A stretch of DNA of 6,242 nucleotides, from positions 1 through 6,242 of the forward strand of contig CAMNDM010000083.1 in assembly GCA_946535435.1 (NCBI GenBank), in the 5' to 3' direction. The notes under the pieces are model-generated. The model was not told the DNA's origin. It made no database searches and was given only the letters and a program-made list of their open reading frames with translations. The position numbers and the translations under genes are program-made. This stretch comes from Physcocola sp002396385. Lineage in GTDB: Bacteria; Bacteroidota; Bacteroidia; Bacteroidales; Paludibacteraceae. Of this stretch, positions 1 through 6,213 are shown in pieces (positions within the stretch are counted from its first letter, which is position 1; the number at the start of each line of letters is the position of its first letter).

Positions 1-3000
1 GCCTGGTCGATATCAATATGGGAACCGTTAGAGACGTTGAACGGAGGATCAAGAGTGATATCCATCTTGTAGTTCGCTCTCTTGTTTTCCATTTCCTTCT
101 TGGACGGGCTGTACCCCCAGATGAATTCGTCTTTACGGTAGACAGATACATACGGGTTTTCTGCAGCGACGGTAAAGTCAATATCTCCAGCATCTTTATC
201 TTCACAGGGCATGCCGGGGTAGTCCTTTTCTTCGTAGTTTGTACGAGAATGCGGTATCCAGCTCCAGTCGCCAGGATTTTCGTCAAGCGCTTCTTGGCTG
301 GTGAGGTCGGTAACCCAGTGCCACTTGTTGTCGATGTCAGAATGGCAGTAGAACTTCTTGTTCAGTGGCGGAATGTCAAGCGGATCGTCCTGACCCACGG
401 CACGGATACGTGCGACAAAGAGCACGTCTATGCGGAAACGGCTAGAGGATTTGATGACGGTTGGACCGAGAGGAATCGGGAAGTACCATTGCCAGGTCTT
501 GGTCTTTTCGTCGTAGGTGTCTTCAATCTTGACCGGACGAACATGACGGAAGCCTTCGTTCAACTGAGCGAGAGTTTCTTCGTCGCAAGGACCATTGAAG
601 CCGCCTTCGTCATAGGCTTGGCAGATGTCGGTACGGATAGCGACGTCATCGTAGAGGTCGTCGTCACCGCGCATGTACATACGGACTGTCAGGCTATCAA
701 ATGCTCTTGCTTCGTTATTGATGATATTCATGTTAATAGCTGGTTTGCCTGCCCATTCATACTGGTATGTTCTCACGCTGAAGTCGTACCATGTGACTGG
801 TGTTGTAAACTTGAGCAGGTTGCCATCGTCATCGACGGTAGACTGAGCTCCGTTACTTTCGACCATGAAGTAGTAAGTCGTCTTTTCCTTGAGGCCGCCA
901 ATCTTTACGTAGTGGAACTGCGTCGGGATGCCAGACACGTCTGCGTTACCAACGCCCGAATTGTAGGCGAATTCGTTGGCGCTTGAGTGGGGCTTTGTAT
1001 CCCAGTAAATCTTGGATTCGTATTCGCCGTTCGGGGTGTACCACATGATTTCGGCACTGTCGCCGCTAATGTTACAGACGGTCACGTTTTGAATGTTGGC
1101 GTTTTCAACCGTGCTGAGCGTTGTGAATGTGAACGGCGTCTGAGTGCTGTCGACAAGGAATTTGGTCTTTGTGTTTTCTGGCTTGTATGCGTTTGCGCCA
1201 GTGACATAGAAGTAGTAGGCCGTACCTGGTTTCAAGTCGCGGAGGATGATATCGTGCTGGACACCAGCGCCTTCGCTTGTTGCGTTCAAACTGTACTGGC
1301 CTTCCTGTGTGCCGTAAGAGATTGTTGCTGTGCCGCGCTGGGTAAGCTTGACGGTCACGAGGGCTGAGTCCATGCTCACGTGGCGGATTTCTACGCTGAT
1401 ATCTGGAGCGGCTGTCTTATCCACATCCTGTGCGACTAACATTGTACTTCCGACAAGTGCGGCGGCTGCGTCAATACAGACTTCTGATATTTCATAACCT
1501 TCCCAGCTTGTGCCACTAGCGCCACCTCTGCCCAGAGGATCCCAAGCAACGCCTGCTTTAACACCGCCCAGTAAGGCCCCAACAGGGACCTTGTATGGGT
1601 AACCTGCGCCTGGCATATTTTTGCCTTCGGGGTTTGCTGCACGATGGTGTGGGTGGGCGTCGTTCTTGTCGCCAATACCATAAATAAAGGATATATCCCA
1701 CGGGTTCATGCCTAACATGTAGTTCAGCTGGTTGATGCCCAACTGGAACATTTCTGTCGATTTCCAGTTCTGAGCTCCGTTCTGCGGAAGTTTTACACCT
1801 TCCAAATCCTTTGTTACATCAGCGTAGGTCAAGACGTCAATGGTATTTCCCAACTGGTATCGGTTGTAAATCCAGTCCTGCTGCGTTTTCATTGTGTACC
1901 ACAGTGGTTCATACTTGACGGTTCCGTCAGAAGTCCATCCACCGCCTTTAGGCAATACGATTGATTCCGAAGCCCCGTCTGTGTATGAAACTGCAGAAAC
2001 GTTAGTGCTCATTGTGTAAGCAATGTCTTCTGCATATTCTAGGCGCCTGTTGTTGTCGATGCCGTAAGAGGCTGCTGTTGCTTCATCTTTAAGAATTAAT
2101 TTGTAGAAAGCATAGAGTGCATAGGTAAAGGTGCTTGCCCAGTCCGTGTTTGCTCCGTCCTTAAAGAAACCGGCTTGCTTGAAGGTGAACCAACCACCGC
2201 GGAAGAATCCTTGAGGGTTGCTATACGCAAAGTCTAACTTGCTTTGACCACCTCTCAAAGCGGGATTTTCAGCGATATCGTAAAGGTAGGTTGTGTCATG
2301 TGTGGCGTAGAGGAGAGCCACAGCTGCCAAAGCCATATCGTCATGGTAAACGGTAGAACCGCTATATGCGGGTGTGTTTACTATTGGGGCTGTGTTATTC
2401 TTGAATTTTTTGCCTGTCGCTAAATCCTTACTGAAGTCGTACATCTTTATAGCGACTTCCAAACAGCTATCTGCGAAGGCTTTATATTCCGGATATTCGG
2501 AGAACATCTTACCTACGATAGCCATGCTGGCTGCAGTTTCACCACCGACACTAGAACCAATTTCTCCAAGACGAACAGCTCTTGCTGCTGGACCGCCTCT
2601 ATCGGTTGCGGATGCAGAACCATCAACAGGCAACAAATCCTGATTTTCAGGTTGGCCCCACCAACCATGGTCGGGACCGAAGCTGCCCACAGAAAGTGCC
2701 ATGTCGTCAATCACGCCCTTGGCTCGAGCGTAAGCTTTCAAAACGAAGTCAGCACCGTGTTTTGCTTCGCGGAGCATGTCGGGAATACCGTCCGTATTGA
2801 CGGTTTCGCCCTGGTTATAGGCATAGACGTCCATGTCTGCATTGGGGTTTGTTGCCGCCATCACAGCGGCAACAGCCGTGGCATACATTTGGGTTTGGGA
2901 TTCCTTCAAATGGTCACCGCAGTCGTAATAACCACCAGCAAGCGTTCCTGCCAATTCCGGATGGTACTCACCTCTGGCTTCGGCTTTACCAACGACTACT

Positions 3001-3728
3001 CCACCTGCACCGTCCTTGGTATGGGAGGGTTTTCCTTTGCGGAACCAGGATTCTGCGTACCCACTACGGTTGATGCCGTAGAACTTGAGGGCCGCATTGC
3101 GGACCATGGAGTAAACTTCATCGCTTACAATGAATGTACTTGAAATTTCGTTACCGACTTTAATGCGAAGTCGGGTTTTGGTAGGTACACCTGCTGGAAT
3201 ATTTCCGATTAGGATTGTCCCTGTCGGACCTTTAAAATTGATCTCGTAACGCAGCTTATCGTTGGTGGCTGCGTTGGTGCCTGCAACAATACGCCAACTC
3301 GATGAGGTTGTTTTTGTGCTAGGCTTGAAGGTTCCTTTGACAGCTGGAGACAGCGATTTGCCGTTGACATCGACAACTTCGAACGATTCAGCAGTACCTA
3401 CGTAGAAGAACTGCTTTTCTGGATCTTTCTCGAGATATCCCGCCTGATTGACACGAATGGGGGATATGTGCATGTTCATGGCATCTAAGTATGCCTGATT
3501 CAGTGTGTCGGGAACAAATGCGTTGGGAGCGTACTGTGGTGGAGTAAGCTTCTTTGGCAGCATGTTCTTTTTCTTGGTGACCGAAGTGTCGAAGTATTTG
3601 AAAACGGTCGAATCCCACGTCAAAGGGAACGTGGGGCGAATCAAGTCATAAGGAGTGGGTTGTTCTTGTTGTGCTGCGACCATAGAGGTGGCTGCACACA
3701 ATGCTAACAGGTACTTCTTGATACTCAC
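1..3728 (-). CDS. Secreted multi-domain family 9 cellulase (GH9), C-terminus beyond window
   Basis: Predicted to hydrolyse beta-1,4-glucosidic bonds in cellulose outside the cytoplasm, by the inverting GH9 mechanism. The frame is open for 1242 codons with no stop before the left edge. Residues 1-19 form a signal peptide (MSIKKYLLALC start, likely cut VAA|Q). Residues about 88-200 are the Ig-like CelD_N domain, opening with RVNQAGY at 92-98. Residues about 204-765 are the GH9 catalytic domain: GGYYDCGDHLKE at 265-276 supplies the base Asp pair (D269, D272), HPHHR lies at 692-696, and EISEVCID supplies the acid E749. Residues about 775-874 and 875-980 are two fibronectin-III-like modules, each with an L-K-x-x-T-x-YYF strand. 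From 983 on is a CBM3-like module (DWSW 1154-1157; VSVYRKDEFIWG 1194-1205). The GTG start is chosen for its ribosome binding site and intact signal peptide; the next in-frame ATG (residue 16) would destroy the signal. The GH9 call is firm. Endo- versus processive action cannot be read from sequence. Confidence 0.93.
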   Translation of the reverse strand, partial: MSIKKYLLALCAATSMVAAQQEQPTPYDLIRPTFPLTWDSTVFKYFDTSVTKKKNMLPKKLTPPQYAPNAFVPDTLNQAYLDAMNMHISPIRVNQAGYLEKDPEKQFFYVGTAESFEVVDVNGKSLSPAVKGTFKPSTKTTSSSWRIVAGTNAATNDKLRYEINFKGPTGTILIGNIPAGVPTKTRLRIKVGNEISSTFIVSDEVYSMVRNAALKFYGINRSGYAESWFRKGKPSHTKDGAGGVVVGKAEARGEYHPELAGTLAGGYYDCGDHLKESQTQMYATAVAAVMAATNPNADMDVYAYNQGETVNTDGIPDMLREAKHGADFVLKAYARAKGVIDDMALSVGSFGPDHGWWGQPENQDLLPVDGSASATDRGGPAARAVRLGEIGSSVGGETAASMAIVGKMFSEYPEYKAFADSCLEVAIKMYDFSKDLATGKKFKNNTAPIVNTPAYSGSTVYHDDMALAAVALLYATHDTTYLYDIAENPALRGGQSKLDFAYSNPQGFFRGGWFTFKQAGFFKDGANTDWASTFTYALYAFYKLILKDEATAASYGIDNNRRLEYAEDIAYTMSTNVSAVSYTDGASESIVLPKGGGWTSDGTVKYEPLWYTMKTQQDWIYNRYQLGNTIDVLTYADVTKDLEGVKLPQNGAQNWKSTEMFQLGINQLNYMLGMNPWDISFIYGIGDKNDAHPHHRAANPEGKNMPGAGYPYKVPVGALLGGVKAGVAWDPLGRGGASGTSWEGYEISEVCIDAAAALVGSTMLVAQDVDKTAAPDISVEIRHVSMDSALVTVKLTQRGTATISYGTQEGQYSLNATSEGAGVQHDIILRDLKPGTAYYFYVTGANAYKPENTKTKFLVDSTQTPFTFTTLSTVENANIQNVTVCNISGDSAEIMWYTPNGEYESKIYWDTKPHSSANEFAYNSGVGNADVSGIPTQFHYVKIGGLKEKTTYYFMVESNGAQSTVDDDGNLLKFTTPVTWYDFSVRTYQYEWAGKPAINMNIINNEARAFDSLTVRMYMRGDDDLYDDVAIRTDICQAYDEGGFNGPCDEETLAQLNEGFRHVRPVKIEDTYDEKTKTWQWYFPIPLGPTVIKSSSRFRIDVLFVARIRAVGQDDPLDIPPLNKKFYCHSDIDNKWHWVTDLTSQEALDENPGDWSWIPHSRTNYEEKDYPGMPCEDKDAGDIDFTVAAENPYVSVYRKDEFIWGYSPSKKEMENKRANYKMDITLDPPFNVSNGSHIDIDQ

Positions 3729-3733
3729 AGAGT

Positions 3734-3740
3734 CTCCTTT
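3734..3740 (-). promoter_or_regulatory. Ribosome binding site of the GH9 cellulase
   Basis: AAAGGAG on the minus strand, five bases before the GTG codon at 3728-3726. It decides the start: the downstream alternatives lack a comparable site, and only this start gives a complete signal peptide. Confidence 0.85.
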
Positions 3741-3748
3741 ACATAATC

Positions 3749-3776
3749 AAAAAAGCGGGCAAAACGAGTCTTGCCC
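3749..3776 (-). promoter_or_regulatory. Terminator-like hairpin in the cellulase leader
   Basis: Read on the minus strand, a 6-bp stem GGGCAA/TTGCCC (3776-3771 with 3762-3757) encloses an 8-base loop. It is followed by GC and six T (3754-3749), ending eight bases before the AAAGGAG site. This has the form of an intrinsic terminator, yet no minus-strand gene ends upstream, so it lies in the leader of the cellulase mRNA. It could be an attenuator, or a 5' stem-loop that protects the mRNA, since the nearest TATAAT would start RNA almost exactly at the hairpin. Structure seen; function inferred. Confidence 0.5.
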
Positions 3777-3780
3777 TCTA

Positions 3781-3786
3781 ATTATA
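3781..3786 (-). promoter_or_regulatory. Candidate -10 box of the cellulase gene
   Basis: A perfect TATAAT on the minus strand, which would place the RNA start near 3773-3777, about 47 bases before the GTG. No good -35 stands at 16-18 bp (the hexamer there is TCTATT), so an activator or a different sigma factor would be needed. The region is AT-rich, so a chance match is possible. Confidence 0.35.
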
Positions 3787-3788
3787 TT

Positions 3789-3800
3789 CTCTCAAGAGAG
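3789..3800. repeat. Inverted repeat CTCTC-AA-GAGAG, possible operator
   Basis: Two 5-bp arms, CTCTC (3789-3793) and GAGAG (3796-3800), are separated by two bases. The repeat sits two bases upstream of the candidate minus-strand -10, i.e. in the -35/-10 spacer, where a regulator could control the cellulase promoter. It is short, so the case rests on its position. Confidence 0.3.
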
Positions 3801-3974
3801 TAAAATAGATTATTTATGTAAAAAAGTATTGTGATTTATTCCTTTTTTGTTCTCAAATTATACTCTATTTTTGCTTTTTTTTCTCCGAGTGAAGCATATA
3901 GGCACAAATCGTAATTTTTTTTAGTCGAATACAGAAAAAAATCAGTTATATTGATAAATTGTTTATGAAAATTT

Positions 3975-3989
3975 ACAAATTTAATTTGT
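3975..3989. repeat. Inverted repeat ACAAATT-T-AATTTGT
   Basis: Seven-bp arms flank one central base. On the minus strand the right end overlaps a perfect TTGACA (3992-3987), but no good -10 follows at 16-18 bp (the hexamer there is TTCATA). It may be an operator or a weak distal promoter of the cellulase. AT-rich sequence makes such repeats common by chance. Confidence 0.25.
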
Positions 3990-4035
3990 CAATTAAGAAT
4001 GCTTGATTGTTGATTTTATATCTAGCACTTTTTTA

Positions 4036-4063
4036 TTGAGCCTTTATAATTGTAGGATATAAT
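4036..4063 (+). promoter_or_regulatory. Candidate promoter of the S8-like gene
   Basis: TTGAGC (4036-4041) and TATAAT (4058-4063) are spaced by 16 bp, giving an RNA start near 4070 and a leader of about 140 bases. The -10 lies inside the near-palindrome GATAT-A-ATATC (4056-4066), where a bound regulator could block it. A second TATAAT at 4045-4050 has no good -35. The AT-rich setting lowers confidence. Confidence 0.35.
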
Positions 4064-4107
4064 ATCTGTAGTTTTTTATTTGTGACGCGTAAGATAGATT
4101 TAGTGTT

Positions 4108-4131
4108 AAATTATTTTGTAAAAAATAATTT
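4108..4131 (+). repeat. AT-rich 10-bp inverted repeat in the S8-like gene leader
   Basis: AAATTATTTT (4108-4117) and AAAATAATTT (4122-4131) are perfect complements around a 4-base loop. The repeat ends 78 bases before the ATG and would lie in the untranslated leader if the 4036-4063 promoter is used. It lacks the GC-rich stem of a terminator. Possible roles are a regulator site or an mRNA structure. Confidence 0.4.
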
Positions 4132-4194
4132 GTTATGGTTTGTTTTGATGATTGTATGCTATATTGTGCAGCATCTTTTATTCACATAAATAAA

Positions 4195-4200
4195 AAGGAG
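4195..4200 (+). promoter_or_regulatory. Ribosome binding site of the S8-like gene
   Basis: AAGGAG, nine bases before the ATG at 4210. It fixes the start, which also gives an export signal at the N-terminus. Confidence 0.8.
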
Positions 4201-4209
4201 ATAAAGTAA

Positions 4210-5904
4210 ATGAATAAATTCGCTGTTACAATGACTGCGGGTGTTTTAGGAGCTTGCATACAAAATTTTGCAGCTGTCGGTCCAACAGTAACGTCTTTTG
4301 CAGATTACTGCCGTAATAGTTACCGCGTAGATCAGCCGACTAAGAAGGTTTCAGCTGTTCTTGTTAACAAAAACGGTTCAACTACATATAAGCTTAATGG
4401 TAGTACCGTTTCTGCAAGTAAGTTCCTTTCTGAAGCAGAAAACTACGAAAAAAATGATAAATCCCGTAATAACTACACCCAGCCTAAAGTTATTAGAAAT
4501 AAAACAAATTATACTTTAAATAAAAATAAGTATAAATATAACGCTGTACCGGATAAAGGCTCTCACGTTTCTGGCGGTTACAAGGTTGACAATGTTTTTT
4601 ACACAGATGTTGGCTCCCTCAAAAGCGCCATTGGACTTGGCTATGGGGATGTCTGGAATCATGGGGGTAAAGGGGTTAGCGTGCTTCTGATGGGCGAAGG
4701 TATCCCGATGTTGCACTATTCCAATAATGTTATTTCAGGAGGACTTGGCAATTCTCAATACCGTCAGCTTGAAGCTCGTTGGGATTTCAACCGCTATGGA
4801 CAGCTTTTGAATCGTATTGCTCCGGATGCTTGCTATACGGGGTTTGATGTGATGAAATCTCATGAACAAGGCTATCGTCCGCTTTATCCGACCGGAATTC
4901 AGAACAATCCTAAATCTGTAGATGGTGAGGTCTGTGGTCCTTACTATGTTGGTGCTCACATTTATACAAATACGTCTTATGCAGAATATAACTCTTACTC
5001 GGATGAAGCTGCTGTTTTAGATGATTTTATCTATAACACGCGTATTATCCAGTTTGCATCGGCCGGTGAAGGAAATAATCCGAATTCCGCTGCTTTTGCA
5101 ACGAATGCAATTACTGTAGGCGGTGTAGATCGTCGAACGGATAATGCTGGTGATTACTATTGGAGAAACGCCATTTATGGACGTAATGGTGCTCAAATTG
5201 TGAAGCCCGAAATTCTCGGCTTCAATCATATCTATCTGAGTGGAGAAAAAACTTACGAATCTGTCAATGCCAAAACCGGTATGAAGGAATATGTAAGTCA
5301 TCCCACAACAGGTAGCAAGAATACGGCTGCAGCAACAATCTTTATGGCTGGTATGGCGGCTGACTTGGTTGCAGCACAGCCTTTCTATAAATGGCATCCC
5401 GAAGTTGTTAAGGCTTTGATGATCACTGCCAGCGTTTACGAAATAAAGAATCCTCGATATGATTCGGATAACATTGACAAGCCTGTTGCAAGTGTCGGTA
5501 CAAAAATTCCGCAGTTCAGAAATATGATGGAAGAAAATGTTTCCAGATATTGGCTTGGTGAACATAACGATCACTTTGTAAATAACAAAATTGAATTCTA
5601 TGAAGATGGCATAGAAAAGAATCAGAAGTATCGTATTGCAATTTCTTGGTTGAACCGTGGTGACTGCAGCATTATGGGCAATGTCCTTCAGCAAAATATG
5701 ACTTTGACGGTTACTGCGTATGACCAGAATGGCAAGAAGTCCAATGTTTACACATCTACGCTCGACAATAGTGGCTATCAGGTTGTTGAATTTACGGCTC
5801 CTGTTTCCGGTAATTACAAAGTGGAAATTACACGTAGTGATCGCGGCTACAACAAGACGGAACGTGTGATTCTCGGTTATAATTGCCACAAAATTCAGTG
5901 GTAA
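4210..5904 (+). CDS. Exported subtilisin-like (S8) pseudoprotease with C-terminal beta-sandwich
   Basis: A complete 564-residue protein ending in tandem stops TAA TAG. The N-terminus is a signal peptide, cut either near residue 22 (FAA|V) or as a lipoprotein at LGAC (C16). Residues about 23-130 are unassigned and may replace a propeptide. Residues about 140-400 follow S8 landmarks: GKGVSVLLMGEGI (153-165) for GxGVxVAViDTGI, VCGPYYVG (241-248) for GHGTHVAG, FASAGEGN (282-289) for the oxyanion-loop AAGN, NAITVGGVD (299-307), KPEILG (332-337), and NTAAATIFMAG (371-381) for GTSMATPHVAG. By this alignment catalytic Asp is G162, His is C242, Ser is A373 and oxyanion Asn is E287, so proteolysis is not expected. 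Residues about 460-564 form a beta-sandwich like the jelly roll after KP-43-type subtilases (FTAPVSGNYKVEI). Five cysteines remain in the mature part. The gene is divergent from the cellulase. Fold inferred; role unknown. Confidence 0.8.
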   Translation: MNKFAVTMTAGVLGACIQNFAAVGPTVTSFADYCRNSYRVDQPTKKVSAVLVNKNGSTTYKLNGSTVSASKFLSEAENYEKNDKSRNNYTQPKVIRNKTNYTLNKNKYKYNAVPDKGSHVSGGYKVDNVFYTDVGSLKSAIGLGYGDVWNHGGKGVSVLLMGEGIPMLHYSNNVISGGLGNSQYRQLEARWDFNRYGQLLNRIAPDACYTGFDVMKSHEQGYRPLYPTGIQNNPKSVDGEVCGPYYVGAHIYTNTSYAEYNSYSDEAAVLDDFIYNTRIIQFASAGEGNNPNSAAFATNAITVGGVDRRTDNAGDYYWRNAIYGRNGAQIVKPEILGFNHIYLSGEKTYESVNAKTGMKEYVSHPTTGSKNTAAATIFMAGMAADLVAAQPFYKWHPEVVKALMITASVYEIKNPRYDSDNIDKPVASVGTKIPQFRNMMEENVSRYWLGEHNDHFVNNKIEFYEDGIEKNQKYRIAISWLNRGDCSIMGNVLQQNMTLTVTAYDQNGKKSNVYTSTLDNSGYQVVEFTAPVSGNYKVEITRSDRGYNKTERVILGYNCHKIQW

Positions 5905-5946
5905 TAGCGAAGTTTGTTTAACGTTTGTTAAATAGGCTTTTTAAGC

Positions 5947-5992
5947 AGAAACACCCTGAAGTTATAGCCTTCGGGGTGTTTCTAATTGTTTT
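5947..5992 (+). terminator. Rho-independent terminator after the S8-like gene, perhaps bidirectional
   Basis: A 15-bp stem with one G-T pair (5947-5961 with 5969-5983) encloses a 7-base loop. TAATTGTTTT follows on the plus strand, 40-odd bases after the stop. On the minus strand the hairpin lies 35 bases past the stop of the broken gene at 6018 and is followed by a short A-rich stretch, so it could serve convergent genes from both sides. The plus-strand T-run is interrupted, so stem strength carries the call. Confidence 0.8.
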
Positions 5993-6011
5993 AGAACATG
6001 TAATATGTTCT
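5993..6011. repeat. Inverted repeat AGAACAT-GTAAT-ATGTTCT
   Basis: Perfect 7-bp arms flank a 5-base centre, between the hairpin terminator and the stop of the broken minus-strand gene. It could be a second small hairpin at the convergent 3' ends or a protein-binding site. The GAAC/GTTC half-sites recall LexA boxes, but the spacing is wrong for a Gram-positive type box and no promoter is adjacent. Confidence 0.4.
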
Positions 6012-6017
6012 CGGAAA

Positions 6018-6152
6018 TTACTTTCTTCTTTTGAAGCCAAGAGTCTTGGTCTTGCTGTCGCTAGCCTTCTTTGCGACCGGGGCTTCGTTATCTTTGGCGG
6101 CCCATTCCACGTTGAGCTTGAGGATGCCGTTATCGATAAGATTTCTGTTCTC
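6018..6152 (-). pseudogene. 3' fragment of an unrecognised gene (about 44 codons)
   Basis: A minus-strand frame ending in TAA (6020-6018) reads as a believable protein end: GILKLNVEWAAKD, then a Lys- and Ser-rich stretch, then GFKRRK. Codon choice (AAC, GGC, ATC, CTC, AAG, GCC) matches the cellulase gene. No start codon with a ribosome binding site opens it. The frame stays open to the right edge, but only by running through the terminator hairpin at 6186-6213, where the residues stop looking like protein. The best reading is a gene remnant left beside an intact neighbour to the right. Less likely, it is the true end of a gene entering from the right, with the hairpin inside it. Family not recognised. 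Confidence 0.4.
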
Positions 6153-6185
6153 AAAACGTAATCCGTTTTTGCAAAATTTTGGTAT

Positions 6186-6213
6186 AAAAAAAGACCGTCC
6201 TTTCGGGCGGTCT
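6186..6213 (-). terminator. Rho-independent terminator for a minus-strand gene right of the window
   Basis: On the minus strand AGACCGCCC, GAAA and GGACGGTCT form a 9-bp stem with one G-T pair and a 4-base loop, followed directly by seven T (6192-6186). On the plus strand the hairpin is followed only by CTAAACTTTT, so minus is the working direction. The gene it ends must lie beyond position 6242. Confidence 0.85.

Larger units (their letters stand above)
3741..4209. other. AT-rich divergent intergenic region
   Basis: About 470 bases separate the divergently transcribed cellulase and S8-like genes, with no convincing coding frame in either direction. The stretch is much richer in A and T than either flanking gene. 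It contains the cellulase leader hairpin and -10 on the left, inverted repeats near 3975 and 4108, a candidate plus-strand promoter near 4036-4063 and the ribosome binding site of the right-hand gene. Regulation of both genes must act here unless they are read from further away. Confidence 0.8.

Noticed and set aside
18..986. Long plus-strand frame of 322 residues
   Set aside because: It lies wholly antisense to the GH9 gene. It has no domain logic and its Val-rich composition is what the complement of the cellulase codons gives.
2374..3143. Several overlapping plus-strand frames of 70-160 residues
   Set aside because: All lie antisense to the GH9 catalytic domain, whose minus-strand frame is continuous and carries the family motifs.
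5017..5889. Minus-strand frame of 290 residues
   Set aside because: Antisense to the S8-like gene, rich in Ile, Thr and Asn, with no ribosome binding site or recognisable motif. The plus-strand gene has all the coding signals.
5917..5932. TTTAAC-GTTT-GTTAAA hairpin just after the stop of the S8-like gene
   Set aside because: Six weak, AT-rich base pairs with no T-run. The strong hairpin at 5947-5983 accounts for termination.
5993..6011. LexA box
   Set aside because: The half-sites GAAC and GTTC are nine bases apart instead of four, and no promoter or gene start is nearby.
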